From Micromonospora citrea (GTDB taxonomy: Bacteria > Actinomycetota > Actinomycetes > Mycobacteriales > Micromonosporaceae): 64,000 bases of DNA. Below, piece by piece: positions 35,895 to 44,437 of this stretch (the stretch's first letter is position 1; every line of letters begins with the position of its first letter). Where the stretch lies: assembly GCF_900090315.1 (NCBI RefSeq), contig NZ_FMHZ01000002.1, positions 2,768,501-2,832,500 on the forward strand, in the 5' to 3' direction. The translations under genes and the position numbers were made by a program. The notes beneath the pieces were generated by a model. That model did not search any database. It worked only from the letters and a program-made list of their open reading frames with translations, and was not told where the DNA came from.

Positions 35895-37001
35895 ATGCTC
35901 GACGAGCGCCAGGTCGCCGACCTGATGCGGCACGAGATCTACCCGGAACCGCCCTCGGGCGTACTCGACATCGACCGGGCGATGCGCACCGGCCGCCGGC
36001 AGCGCCGCGCGGCACGGGCCGCGGGCGGGGCGCTGCTGGCGGGCGCGCTGGTCGCCGGCGCGGCGGTCGCGCCGGGCCTGCTGGCCACGGACCGCCCACC
36101 CGTCGCGCAGCCCGGGGGGCCGGCGGCCGGCGGCAGCACCGGCCTCCCGGCCGCGCTGGCCACGGTCGACCCACAGCGGGTGTACGTCCGCTTCGGCTGG
36201 CTGCCGTCAGGTACGAGCCGCCTCTCCTACCACGCCGGGCTGCTCCAGTCCGGTCCCGGCGTGCTGCTCAACGCCGACTCCCGGCAGGACCCGCGGGACG
36301 ACTGGCGCGGCGTGTCGGTCCGTCTGTACCCGAAGGGGGCGCAGCCGCAGGCGCCGCAGCGGGACGACGGCACCACGGCGTCGACCACCGGCACCGACGC
36401 GGGCCCGGAGCTGAACGGCGGGCCGAGCAGGTGGGCCGTCTACTCGCCGACGGCCGGGCCGGAGGCGGTGCTGCGATGGCGGTACGCCCCGGACGGCTGG
36501 GCGGAGGTGCGTGTCGTCGGCACCGAGGGGGAGGTGCGCGACACCGCGACCCGGGTGGCGCAGACGCTCCGGTTCGGCGACGACCCGGTGCCGATGCCCG
36601 CCACCGTCGAGGGCGTCCCCGACAACCTGCGGCTGCTCGAGGTGAGCGTCTCCGAGTCGGTCACCGGGTCGCACACCTGGTACGCGGGAACGACCTGGAC
36701 GGCGGAGCCGGCCACCGCGGAGCCGGGGCGGCAGCGGGCGCGCACCCTCAGCGTCGGCTTCTCCCGTCCCGGCGGCGTCGCCGTGCCGGGCGCCAGAGAA
36801 CTGCCCGCTCCGAACACCACCGTGGACGGGCACCGGGCGTACCGGCAGGGTGACCAGTCGCTGCTGGTCTACGACGTGGACGGGGTGGACGTGTTGATCG
36901 AGCACACCGGCGTCCTGCCCGTCGACGGCACCGGGGCGTTGTTCGCAACGGTCCGGCTGCGTCCCGGCGCCTCCGACTGGCACACCCACCTGCGCGGGTG
37001 A
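35895..37001 (+). CDS. Single-pass membrane protein, sigma-factor partner
   Basis: 368 residues. A short cytosolic region (1-40; [20 protein letters not shown] and a basic RRQRRAARA) leads into one membrane helix (about 42-65; [20 protein letters not shown]) and a 300-residue extracytoplasmic domain with no motif I recognise. GAGGAG stands five bases before the ATG. The layout (short inside, one helix, large outside) and its place after a SigE-family gene suggest an anti-sigma-like signal receptor. No ZAS motif is seen. Confidence 0.8.
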   Translation: MLDERQVADLMRHEIYPEPPSGVLDIDRAMRTGRRQRRAARAAGGALLAGALVAGAAVAPGLLATDRPPVAQPGGPAAGGSTGLPAALATVDPQRVYVRFGWLPSGTSRLSYHAGLLQSGPGVLLNADSRQDPRDDWRGVSVRLYPKGAQPQAPQRDDGTTASTTGTDAGPELNGGPSRWAVYSPTAGPEAVLRWRYAPDGWAEVRVVGTEGEVRDTATRVAQTLRFGDDPVPMPATVEGVPDNLRLLEVSVSESVTGSHTWYAGTTWTAEPATAEPGRQRARTLSVGFSRPGGVAVPGARELPAPNTTVDGHRAYRQGDQSLLVYDVDGVDVLIEHTGVLPVDGTGALFATVRLRPGASDWHTHLRG

Positions 37002-37122
37002 CCCAACCCCACCCGGGGCACGCGGCCATCAGGTCGGCGTGCCCCGGGCTGGGCGGTCCACGGGGCGGGGGCAGGGCATGATGAGGGGTGTACCCGACGG
37101 CGACCACGAGAGTGAGGCCCGC

Positions 37123-37647
37123 ATGTCGTTGCTGCGACGAGTGATCGGCGGGGTGCTGCGCCGGCTCCGCCTGCGGCAGGGCCGCACGCTACGCGAGGTG
37201 GCCGAGGCCGCCGGGGTCTCCGTGCCCTACCTGTCCGAGGTCGAACGCGGTCGCAAGGAGGCCTCCTCGGAGGTGCTCGCGGCGATCTGCCGGGCGCTCG
37301 GCATCCACCTGTCCGACCTGCTGGAGGAGGCGCGCGACGACCTGCGCCGGGTCGAGCCGCGCATCCCGGCCGCGCCCCGGGCGGGCCTGGCCCGCGCCGG
37401 GTCGGATCCGGCCGGCGTCGACCCGGTCGGGCTCCAGCGGGCGGACGTCGCCCGTGCCGTGCCGGTCACCCGGGTCGGCCTGCGTACCGGCGGGCCCCTG
37501 CTCCACCTGGCGCCGAGGGCCGGCGGGCCGACCGTACGGGTCGGGCGCCCCGCCTCCGCCGGGGGCGGTCGCCCCTGGCCGCGTACCGCCGCCGCGCTCG
37601 GCTGCGGGCGCTGCCGGTCCGGCCGACGGCGGCCGGTGGTCGTCTAG
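37123..37647 (+). CDS. clgR: ClgR-like XRE transcriptional regulator
   Basis: 174 residues. Residues about 5-65 are an XRE helix-turn-helix of the ClgR type: [42 protein letters not shown] is read here over two helices, with [11 protein letters not shown] as recognition region. The remaining 110 residues are Pro/Ala/Arg-rich and much longer than in Mycobacterium ClgR, with a CGRC pair near the end. ClgR activates clp protease genes in actinobacteria. A clpP gene follows 135 bp downstream and a ClgR-like palindrome lies between. GTGAGG is five bases before the ATG. Confidence 0.85.
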   Translation: MSLLRRVIGGVLRRLRLRQGRTLREVAEAAGVSVPYLSEVERGRKEASSEVLAAICRALGIHLSDLLEEARDDLRRVEPRIPAAPRAGLARAGSDPAGVDPVGLQRADVARAVPVTRVGLRTGGPLLHLAPRAGGPTVRVGRPASAGGGRPWPRTAAALGCGRCRSGRRRPVVV

Positions 37648-37658
37648 GTCGGCCGCTT

Positions 37659-37673
37659 TCCGCCCTCAGCGGA
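37659..37673. promoter_or_regulatory. ClgR-like operator upstream of clpP
   Basis: TCCGC-CCTCA-GCGGA is a 5-bp inverted repeat with 5-bp spacing. Its core CGCCCTCAGCG differs at one position from the corynebacterial ClgR consensus CGCYNANRGCG as I remember it. It lies 11 bases after the clgR stop and 110 bases before clpP. Confidence 0.5.
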
Positions 37674-37782
37674 TCTGCCCCCGGCAGAATCACTACGGCG
37701 ACACGCCGCGCGCCGGGCAGTCTGGAGGGGCCGGTCCCCCGGGCGTCTCCGGTCGCCCGCCGGCACTGCGGGAGGGCGCGCG

Positions 37783-38382
37783 ATGATCCCTACGGGCGTA
37801 CGCATGTTGGACGGTGGGCATCCGTCCTTCGACGACCAGGTGTTCAACCGGCTGCTGAAGGAACGGATCATCTTTCTCGGCACCGAGGTGACCGACGAGT
37901 CGGCGAACCAGATCTGCGCCCAGATCCTGCTGCTCGCCGCCGAGGACGCGGAGCGGGACATCTTCCTCTACATCAACTCGCCGGGCGGCTCGGTGAGCGC
38001 GGGAATGGCCGTCTACGACACGATGCGCTACGTCAAGAACGACGTGGCCACCCTGGCGCTCGGCCTGGCCGGCTCGATGGGGCAGTTCCTGCTCTGCGCC
38101 GGTGCCGCCGGCAAGCGCTACGCGCTGCCCCACTCGCGGATCATGATGCACCAGCCGTCCGGCGGGATGGGTGGCACGGCCGCGGACATCACCATCCAGG
38201 CCGAGAACATGCTGCACGTGAAGCGGACCATGCAGGAGCTGATCGCCCAGCACAGCGGGCGCACCCTGGACGAGATCCAGCGGGACTGGGACCGCGACCG
38301 GTGGTTCACCGCCGAGCAGGCCCGCGAGTACGGCCTGATCGACAAGGTGCTCACGCGGGCCGAGCAGCTTCCCGCGAGCTGA
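37783..38382 (+). CDS. clpP: ATP-dependent Clp protease proteolytic subunit
   Basis: 199 residues of ClpP. It forms the barrel peptidase of the Clp system. The catalytic triad is Ser98 in LAGSMGQF, His123 in MMHQPSGG and Asp172 in DRDRWF. FLYINSPGGSVSAGMAVYDT is the substrate-guiding segment. Unlike the usual clpP1-clpP2-clpX arrangement, this copy stands alone after a clgR-like gene. It is probably an additional paralogue used under stress, and its promoter probably contains the ClgR-type palindrome at 37659. Confidence 0.94.
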   Translation: MIPTGVRMLDGGHPSFDDQVFNRLLKERIIFLGTEVTDESANQICAQILLLAAEDAERDIFLYINSPGGSVSAGMAVYDTMRYVKNDVATLALGLAGSMGQFLLCAGAAGKRYALPHSRIMMHQPSGGMGGTAADITIQAENMLHVKRTMQELIAQHSGRTLDEIQRDWDRDRWFTAEQAREYGLIDKVLTRAEQLPAS

Positions 38383-38494
38383 CGCGCGACCGGCTCCGGC
38401 GGCGGTGGCGACGACCGGTCGGCCTCGGGGGGCGGCCGGTCCGCCCGAACCCGTCGGCGTGACCGCGATCCTGGGCGACCGCCCGTTCCGGCGG

Positions 38495-38617
38495 TGGCCG
38501 CCGGTCCCGTGGTGGCCGCCGGTCCCGTGGTGACCCCCAGTCCGTGGTGACCGCGGTCCCGTGGTGCCCGCGGTCCCGTGGTGACCCCCGGTCCCGTGGT
38601 GACCCCCGGTCCCGGGC
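38495..38617. repeat. 17-18-bp tandem repeat
   Basis: Seven or so units of the form GCCGCCGGTCCCGTGGTG / ACCCCCGGTCCCGTGGTG follow each other, about 110 bp after the clpP stop. A minus-strand frame continues through them from the protease remnant next to it without a stop. Confidence 0.8.
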
Positions 38618-38639
38618 TGACGGCGGTCACCACCGTGGC

Positions 38640-38920
38640 GGCGGCCGGCGATGGTCCCGCCGGCCGCCGCGTCCCGCCGTCGGGCAGGTCGACGAAGTCG
38701 TCCAGGAGGCCCGGGGCGCTGTCGCCGTCGAGCCGGTAGGTGACGTTCGCGGCGTAGCAGGGGCCGTCACCGGTGATCGTCGTCGAGGCGAGGAGCCGCT
38801 GCCCGCCGACGGTGACGAAGTTCGGGCCGCCGGAGTCGCCGTAGCAGGCCCCGCCGTAGTTCCGGCTCTCGTTCGTGGCGAGCCGGACCCAGGTGTCGAT
38901 GAACGCGTTGAAGGCACAGG
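38640..38920 (-). pseudogene. C-terminal remnant of a secreted serine protease
   Basis: Read on the minus strand, about 90 codons encode AFNAFIDTWVRLATNES, then NYGGACYGDSGGPNFVT with the catalytic-Ser signature, then LLASTTITGDGPCYAANVTYRLD. This is the last part of a chymotrypsin-like extracellular protease. The His and Asp parts and any signal peptide are missing, no start exists, and the frame runs on into repeats and antisense of clpP instead of stopping. The rest of the 38383-39188 gap is the repeat and unassigned GC-rich sequence. Confidence 0.75.
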
Positions 38921-39188
38921 GCCTCCGATGGGGAGGCGTGAAGCGTTACCGGCACCGGACGCGCCCCCTCGATCCGCGTCCGATCCCCGGTACGCATGGC
39001 GGCCGGTGACACCGCCGATACGCGGAGCCTATTCCCGGCGATGGGATTATGCGCGGGCTGCGGGCGCAGCGCCTTGCGGACGAATCTCGTTACAGCCGCG
39101 CCGGCCGTCCGGACGTCCCGCGACGCGCCGGCCGGGCACGCCGCAGGCGTGCCCGGCTGCGCGGGATGCTCCGTCCGCGGCCGGACCG

Positions 39189-40166
39189 TCACCGTTCGAC
39201 GGTCAGCACCACCTTGCCCAGCGCCCGGCGCCCCTCCAGGTCGGCGTGCGCCGTGGCGGCGTCGGCCAGCGGATACGTCGTGACCAGCGGCCGCCACCAG
39301 CCCTTCCCGGCCAGCTCGACCGACCGGGCGGCGAGCGCCGGGATGCCGCCGGGCAGGGCGCGCATCCGCTGCCCCAGCCAGCCGACGGTCAGGCCGCTCG
39401 CGACCACGTCGTCGGTCCCGATCCGGGTCGCCTCGCCGGCCGACCAGCCGAACATCATGAACCGGCCGCCCGGCTTCATCAGCTCCAGGGCCGACCGGCC
39501 CACCGCGCCGCCGACTCCGTCGTACACCAGGCTCAGGCCGCCGACCTGTTCCCGCACCCGGTCCGCCCAGTCCGGGAGCCCGTAGTCCACGACCAGGTCC
39601 GCGCCGAGTTCGTGCAGCCTCGCCGTCCGGCCGGCGCCCCGCGCCGCCGCCACCACCGTGGCGCCGGTCGTCCGCGCGGCCTGGACCAGCAGCCAGCCCA
39701 CCCCGCCGGCCGCCGACGGCACGAAGACGACGTCGCCGGCCGCCGGCGGCTCCAGGTCGAAGACGCCGAGCGCGGTCCGGCCCGTGCCGACCGCCGCCAC
39801 CGCCTCGGCGCAGCCCAGGCTCGGCGGTACGACGTGGAGCGACTCGACCGCCGTGACCGCCTGCTCCGCGTAGCCGCCCGGCACCATGCCCAGGTGGGCG
39901 ACCACCCGCCTGCCCCGCCACGACTCGTCGACGCCCTCACCCAGGTCGTCGACGACGCCCGCGACCTCCCGCCCCGGGATGGTGGGCAGCTCGGGCGGCG
40001 GCATCGGGCCGCCGGCCTCGCCCCGACGCAGGCTGGTGTCGAGCAGGTGTACGCCGCTGGCCGACACCGCGATCCTGACCTGGCCGGGGCCGGGCGACAG
40101 GTCGGGCACCTCGCCGAGAACGAGGTTCTCCGGAGGACCGAACTCGTGAAGCTGAATCGCACGCAT
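39189..40166 (-). CDS. NADPH:quinone oxidoreductase (MDR family)
   Basis: 325 residues, zinc-less medium-chain dehydrogenase. MRAIQLHEFGPPENLVLGEVP is the standard family start, read here in two parts (MRAIQLHEFG, PPENLVLGEVP). GREVAGVVDDLGEGVDESWRG follows, then the NADPH-binding AAGGVGWLLVQAARTTGATVVAAARG. It reduces quinones and related electrophiles. The promoter holds an 18-bp SoxR-type palindrome directly in front of the start (40182-40199), so induction by redox-cycling compounds is likely. The ATG at 40166 has no ribosome site. Confidence 0.92.
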   Translation of the reverse strand: MRAIQLHEFGPPENLVLGEVPDLSPGPGQVRIAVSASGVHLLDTSLRRGEAGGPMPPPELPTIPGREVAGVVDDLGEGVDESWRGRRVVAHLGMVPGGYAEQAVTAVESLHVVPPSLGCAEAVAAVGTGRTALGVFDLEPPAAGDVVFVPSAAGGVGWLLVQAARTTGATVVAAARGAGRTARLHELGADLVVDYGLPDWADRVREQVGGLSLVYDGVGGAVGRSALELMKPGGRFMMFGWSAGEATRIGTDDVVASGLTVGWLGQRMRALPGGIPALAARSVELAGKGWWRPLVTTYPLADAATAHADLEGRRALGKVVLTVER

Positions 40167-40181
40167 GCCCCCATCCGACTA

Positions 40182-40199
40182 CCTCAACCTCACTTGAGG
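40182..40199 (-). promoter_or_regulatory. SoxR-type operator in a 19-bp promoter spacer
   Basis: CCTCAACCTCACTTGAGG is an 18-bp inverted repeat that matches the enterobacterial SoxR box CCTCAAGTTAACTTGAGG at both outer arms. On the transcribed strand TTGACC and TCGGAT flank it at 19-bp spacing, the long spacer typical of MerR-family promoters. TCGGAT ends six bases before the ATG. Confidence 0.7.
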
Positions 40200-40252
40200 T
40201 CAACCTGCGGCACGGTGGCTCCGGTCACTGCGGAGCGACGGGTCCACCGAGG

Positions 40253-41182
40253 TCAGGGGCGTACGGGGCGGTGCGCCGCGGGGTTCACCAGTTGAGCGGC
40301 GACGTCGGCGCAGATCGACGCACCGTATTCGAGGCCCCGCTCGTCGGGATAGCGCGTCTGCACCGCCAGGACCCACCTGTCGCTGATGGCGAGGCAGTTG
40401 ACGTGCCAGTTGCCGTCGTAGGCGAGGGAGGTCCAACCGTTCTTGATGCTGACCGGCTCCGCGTCGAGCAGTTCCGCCGGCAGCCCGTCGATGATGCCCC
40501 ACCGGCCGCCCTGCCTCGTCGCCCGCTGATCCTTCCTGGCGGTGGTGCCCCAGACGTTGCGCATCTCCTCGAGGACCCAGTCGGTCCACTCGGGGCCGGC
40601 GGCACGGCCGCTCCGGACGCAGTCGCCCAGTCGCACCGCGTCCTGGGCGCTCATCTCGGTGAAGCTCCACCACCCGACGTATCCGGGCACGGTGCCGGGC
40701 CTCGTGTTGGTCAACCGACACAACTTGATCATCCGTCGGACCACCGCCTGCCGACCGCCGAGATCGTAGAGAGCTTCGGTCGAGTCGTCGGAGCTGTACC
40801 GGATCGCATGGCTGGCCTGCCTGAGGCGTACGTCCGAGGGCTTGCGGCCTGCCTCCGTGCTCCGGCGCAGGAAGTCGGAGACGATCCAGACCTTGATCAT
40901 CGATTCGGTGGAGTTGGTTGACGTCGCACTGTTCGGCGAACCGGCGATCCGTCCGCCCGCGCGGTCCAGCAGCGCCCACGCGAGGAACCCCTCCACCGGC
41001 ACCGACACCGGCCCCGCGACCAGCGTCGGCGGTGGCAGGCTCGGCGTCGCGGTGGGAGCAACGAAGTCGGGGCCGGTCGGACCGGGGTCGGTGGCGAATC
41101 TGGCGAACGCGGCGGGGGCCAGCAGGACGCCACCGGCCAGGATCGTCATCACCGCGAACGCCAGTGCCAGGCGTGGACGCAT
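40253..41182 (-). CDS. Secreted beta-lactamase-like serine hydrolase
   Basis: 309 residues. A signal peptide (about 1-27, VMTILAGGVLLAPAAFA) is followed by a Pro/Thr linker. The penicillin-recognition layout is visible: Ser94-x-x-Lys97 in TESMIKVW, an SDD at 131-133 in YSSDDSTEALY where class A enzymes have SDN, and KNGW at about 250 where they have KTG. It may be a penicillin-interacting enzyme or a relative without lactamase activity. The ATG at 41182 begins the signal peptide. It lies 90 bp downstream of the CU044_5270 gene on the same strand. Confidence 0.8.
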   Translation of the reverse strand: MRPRLALAFAVMTILAGGVLLAPAAFARFATDPGPTGPDFVAPTATPSLPPPTLVAGPVSVPVEGFLAWALLDRAGGRIAGSPNSATSTNSTESMIKVWIVSDFLRRSTEAGRKPSDVRLRQASHAIRYSSDDSTEALYDLGGRQAVVRRMIKLCRLTNTRPGTVPGYVGWWSFTEMSAQDAVRLGDCVRSGRAAGPEWTDWVLEEMRNVWGTTARKDQRATRQGGRWGIIDGLPAELLDAEPVSIKNGWTSLAYDGNWHVNCLAISDRWVLAVQTRYPDERGLEYGASICADVAAQLVNPAAHRPVRP

Positions 41183-41273
41183 GGGAGTCGACCTCCAGTG
41201 GTGTGGTGTGGGACAGCAGCCGTGGATGCCGGGCGGGCCGCGCCGGGGCGGCCCGCCCTGGTGGTACGCGAGG

Positions 41274-42185
41274 TCAGCCGGTCTGACCGACCTTGTCGAC
41301 GACGGTGAGGCTCACCATCGCCGAGGTCCCCTGGGTGCCGAGGAAGGCATGGGTCCCGGCGTCGAAGACGAGCACGTTCAGCCCTCCTCCGTTCGGCACG
41401 TCCCAGGTGATTCCGATGCCCGGCCGGCCCGCGCCGTCGCTGACGTTCTCCACGGCCCGTAGACCCGGCATCGCGGCCGCTGCCTCGTACAGCGCGGCCC
41501 GTGACTGCGGTCGGAGATAGCTGCCGGCGAGGATGTGCACCTCCTTGCCGACGGCGTTCACCGAGCCGGAGCCGCCGCTGTGCTGCTCGGCCAGGTAGGC
41601 CCGCATGGCGGCCGCGTCGGTGGGCACGTCGGTGCGGTACGCCGGCTGCGGGGTGCACGGCTCGGTCCGGCCCGGGAGCGCCTTGTCGCCCTTGATGAGG
41701 GCGGCCCGCCCGTTCCGGCAGCCCGGAAGGACGGTCGTCTCCGTGCCGCCCGCCGGTGCGGTCTGCCGCACCAGGCCGTCCCGGGTGCCGTCCACCGACT
41801 GCCAGACCTCGTGGAACGCCTGGCCGTACTGGGTGCGCCGATAGATGAACTGGTCGGACCGGGGCACGATGTCGGGCGTCCGGAGCGAAGCGGCCGCAGC
41901 GTTCCGCAGCACCTGGCGGGCGTCGGCCTTGGCGGCGGGCACGTCCCCGCCGAGCCCATCGGGAGCGAGCACGACCACCGAGGTGACCGCCACCGCGACT
42001 CCCGCCGCCACCAGTCCGCCGAACACGAGCCGCCAGCTACGTCGGGTCGTACGACGGGCCGGTGTCGGAGCCGGGGCCGGTGGGGCCATCGCGGCCAGGA
42101 GCCGGGCGCGGGCCGGGGCCAACTGCTCGGGGGTGGCCGGCGGGACCTCCTCGCCGATCCGCTGGAGCAGCCGCATGTCATCCAT
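41274..42185 (-). CDS. CU044_5270-family membrane protein (sigma partner)
   Basis: 303 residues. The cytosolic N-terminus (1-50) contains LQRIGEEVPPATPEQLAPAR, the conserved start of the CU044_5270 family. A membrane helix follows (about 51-73, WRLVFGGLVAAGVAVAVTSVVVL without the first residues), then a 220-residue outer domain ending near VSLTVVDKVGQTG. The family is found next to ECF sigma genes in actinobacteria and is thought to act as signal receptor or anti-sigma. Its ATG lies inside the last codons of the sigma gene, so the two are coupled. Confidence 0.88.
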   Translation of the reverse strand: MDDMRLLQRIGEEVPPATPEQLAPARARLLAAMAPPAPAPTPARRTTRRSWRLVFGGLVAAGVAVAVTSVVVLAPDGLGGDVPAAKADARQVLRNAAAASLRTPDIVPRSDQFIYRRTQYGQAFHEVWQSVDGTRDGLVRQTAPAGGTETTVLPGCRNGRAALIKGDKALPGRTEPCTPQPAYRTDVPTDAAAMRAYLAEQHSGGSGSVNAVGKEVHILAGSYLRPQSRAALYEAAAAMPGLRAVENVSDGAGRPGIGITWDVPNGGGLNVLVFDAGTHAFLGTQGTSAMVSLTVVDKVGQTG

Positions 42186-42792
42186 TGCTCATTGCCTCCT
42201 CGATCGTGATGTTGATGTCGCCGCCCAGCGCCTGGCGAAGCAGCCTGCGGGCGCGGTTGAGCCGTGACCGCACGGTGCCGACCGGGATCGCGAGCGCGGC
42301 GGCGACCTGGTCGTAGGTCAGTTCCTCCCAGGCGATCAGGAGCAGCGCGTCCCGATCGCCGGCGGAGAGCTCGGTCAGGGCGTGGAGCAGGGTGTGGCGC
42401 AGCGACTGCGCGGTGACCACGGTGGCCACCCGGTCGGCGTGCGACGCCTCACTCGTCGTGGGGACGCACGCCTGCCGCAGCCGGTACTCGCGCTCTTCCT
42501 CGCGTCGGTGCTGGCTGACGAGGTTGGTCGCGATTCCGTAGAGCCACGGCCGGGCGTCCGGGTAGACGGTGTCGTACCGCTCCCGGCGCCGAAACGCCGC
42601 CAGGAACGTCTCGGCGGCCAGGTCGTCGGCGATCCCCGCACCGAGCCGCCTCGCGAGATAGCGGTGGATGTGCGCTGCGTGCCGGTCGAAGATCGCGGCG
42701 AAGCTCTCCGGGTCCCGGATGGACCGCTCGATGACTTCCGCGTCCGTCAGCGCGCCGATGTCGACAGTGGTCATTTGTCTTGGACGTTTCAT
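42178..42792 (-). CDS. ECF RNA polymerase sigma factor
   Basis: 204 residues. Region 2 (about 20-90) has IFDRHAAHIHRYLARRLGA, DDLAAETFLAAFRRRERYD and RPWLYGIATNLVSQHRR. Region 4 (about 135-190) has LSAGDRDALLLIAWEELTYDQVAAAL and VPIGTVRSRLNRARRLL-type helix (here IPVGTVRSRLNRARRLL). Unlike the two SigE-family factors in the window it belongs to the general ECF type paired with CU044_5270 proteins. ATG at 42792 or 42774 (MTTVDIGALT) may be used; neither has a clear ribosome site. Confidence 0.9.
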   Translation of the reverse strand: MKRPRQMTTVDIGALTDAEVIERSIRDPESFAAIFDRHAAHIHRYLARRLGAGIADDLAAETFLAAFRRRERYDTVYPDARPWLYGIATNLVSQHRREEEREYRLRQACVPTTSEASHADRVATVVTAQSLRHTLLHALTELSAGDRDALLLIAWEELTYDQVAAALAIPVGTVRSRLNRARRLLRQALGGDINITIEEAMSNG

Positions 42793-42992
42793 GCACGACC
42801 TTTCACGAGCCGAGCCGGGAAGCCATCACCTGTCATCCGCAGGTCGCCGGGAAAAGGTTCACGGTCCGACGCGCAACTCGCTCCGCAGCACCTCGCGGGC
42901 CGCCGCCTGATCGGTTCCGGCCCGGCCGAGGAGTCGGCCGGCGGGGTGGGCTGTCCCCTCCGGGCAGGTGCGCGACCAACACGGCATGCACG

Positions 42993-42998
42993 TAGGGT
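42993..42998 (+). promoter_or_regulatory. Probable -10 element, leaderless hydrolase mRNA
   Basis: TAGGGT stands six bases before the ATG at 43005, with no ribosome site. Confidence 0.45.
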
Positions 42999-43004
42999 CG
43001 TCGC

Positions 43005-43541
43005 ATGGCTGACGCGGTCGTGATTCCCGGCGCCAGGTTCGGCCCGGGCGTTCCCCTGCTGATGTACGGCGGCGACGTGGCGGAGCAGCGGGGCGCGACG
43101 GTGCACCGACACTCGTGGTCCCAGGAACTTCCGGCTCTCGACGAGCCGGCGATCGAGGGCTGGGTCAGCGGCCAGGTGGTGCCGCTGATCGACTCCGTGG
43201 GCGGTTGCCCGCTGCTGGTCGCCAAGTCGCTCGGCACGAACGCGGCGGCGATCGCCGCCGAGAGGTCCCTGCCCGCCGTGTGGCTGACGCCCCTGCTCAC
43301 CATGCCCTGGGTAGCCGACGCGCTGAGTCGTGCGACCGCGCCGTGCCTGCTCGTGGGCGGCACTGCCGACAAGTTGTGGGACGGTGACCTCGCCCGCCGG
43401 CTGTCACCCCACGTGCTGGAGGTCGACGGCGCCGACCACGGCATGTACGTTCCCGGTCCACTCACGGAGTCGATCGCGGTGCTCGGCCGGGTCGTCGTCG
43501 CCGTGGAGGAGTTCCTCGATGCGATCGGCTGGCCGAGCTAG
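43005..43541 (+). CDS. Small alpha/beta hydrolase
   Basis: 178 residues, shorter than most. The nucleophile turn is LLVAKSLGTNAAA, with Ser in a GxSxG-like context changed to KSLGT. An acidic turn appears in LLVGGTADKLWDGD and the catalytic His in DGADHGMYV. This pattern fits the short hydrolase group related to the dienelactone-hydrolase/KANL3-like families. Substrate unknown. The promoter appears leaderless. It is the last intact core-type gene before the decayed region. Confidence 0.78.
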   Translation: MADAVVIPGARFGPGVPLLMYGGDVAEQRGATVHRHSWSQELPALDEPAIEGWVSGQVVPLIDSVGGCPLLVAKSLGTNAAAIAAERSLPAVWLTPLLTMPWVADALSRATAPCLLVGGTADKLWDGDLARRLSPHVLEVDGADHGMYVPGPLTESIAVLGRVVVAVEEFLDAIGWPS

Positions 43542-43630
43542 GCCGGGCCCCGCATGTGCTGGCGCCCGGAAACTCGGAAAGCGGCGGATGCGCGCCGCGG
43601 AACCGACGAAGCCGTCCGGCCGCCCGAAGG

Positions 43631-44194
43631 TCACGCCTCCGCGCACTCCCGCAGGTGCCCGGCCAGTCCGGGGGCGGTCGCGAGCACCAGTGGATCAACG
43701 CTGGCGCGGATCAGATCGGCCTCCTCGTCACCTCGCTGGCCATCGAGAATGACGACGACGAAGTCGGCCGGAAGCAGATCGTGGATGCCGCCCCGACGGG
43801 CGGTCACGGTCATCGCCCTGCACACTCGGGCCATGGCGTCATCGTGCGCCGCCTCTAGCGTCTCCATCGCCGCGTCCCGGTCGGCATCAGTGCCGGCGGG
43901 CCCGAGAAACTCCTCGCTCAGGCGGTGGTACCACGGCCGCATCGCGTCGCTTGCGGCGTCCAGGACGTCCCACCGCCACTCCGCTGGGGCGAACCGCGTC
44001 GAGTACCCGTGGTCCCGGCTCACCTCGGCCTCGGCGTTGGCGGCGAGGGCCGGCGGGAGGATCTGGACGCCGTCGCTGTAGAACAGGTGAAAGGCCGCGG
44101 CGTACAGCCGCTCGTCCGGATGCGCTGCGGCGAGGCCGGCCAGGCTCCGACATCCGTTGTCGTGCCACGCCGCCTCGAAGGCGTCCCAATCCAC
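43631..44194 (-). CDS. DUF4303-like protein
   Basis: 187 residues, soluble and acidic. HPDERLYAAAFHLFYSDGVQI, ANAEAEVSRDHG (the NTEE-like turn) and FAPAEWRWDVLDAASD match the general pattern of DUF4303, a family often found beside toxin/immunity genes. Here no toxin is seen next to it. The GTG at 44194 opens the frame directly (MDWDAFEAAW). A decayed HxlR regulator gene lies immediately upstream on the same strand. Function unknown; the family name is moderately sure. Confidence 0.65.
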   Translation of the reverse strand: MDWDAFEAAWHDNGCRSLAGLAAAHPDERLYAAAFHLFYSDGVQILPPALAANAEAEVSRDHGYSTRFAPAEWRWDVLDAASDAMRPWYHRLSEEFLGPAGTDADRDAAMETLEAAHDDAMARVCRAMTVTARRGGIHDLLPADFVVVILDGQRGDEEADLIRASVDPLVLATAPGLAGHLRECAEA

Positions 44195-44204
44195 CGACGC
44201 ACGC

Positions 44205-44437
44205 TACCGCGAGCCCGAGGCCTCCCCGGTCCCGGCTCGTTCGCGCGCGGCGAGATTGTCCGGGACGTGCGTCTCGGCCCACTGCCGTACGGCACGCAGC
44301 GGGACCGGCAGGAACGACCGAGGTCGGTCAGGGCGTCTTCGACGTGCGGCGGGTTGCCGCCCCGGCCGGTACGGGCGATCAGGCCGTCAGCCTCCATGGC
44401 GCGCAGTGTCTCGGTGAGGGCTTCTGGGTGATGCCGC
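44205..44437 (-). pseudogene. HxlR-family regulator, truncated and frameshifted
   Basis: Reading the minus strand in more than one frame gives GITQKALTETLRAMEADGL, then ARTGRGGNPPHVEDALTDLG, then LPVPLRAVRQWAETHVPDNL. This is the winged-helix half of an HxlR regulator. At least two single-base shifts are needed, near 44428 and near 44318. Everything before the GITQ segment is missing. It points away from the MFS remnant that starts at the same place. Confidence 0.75.
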
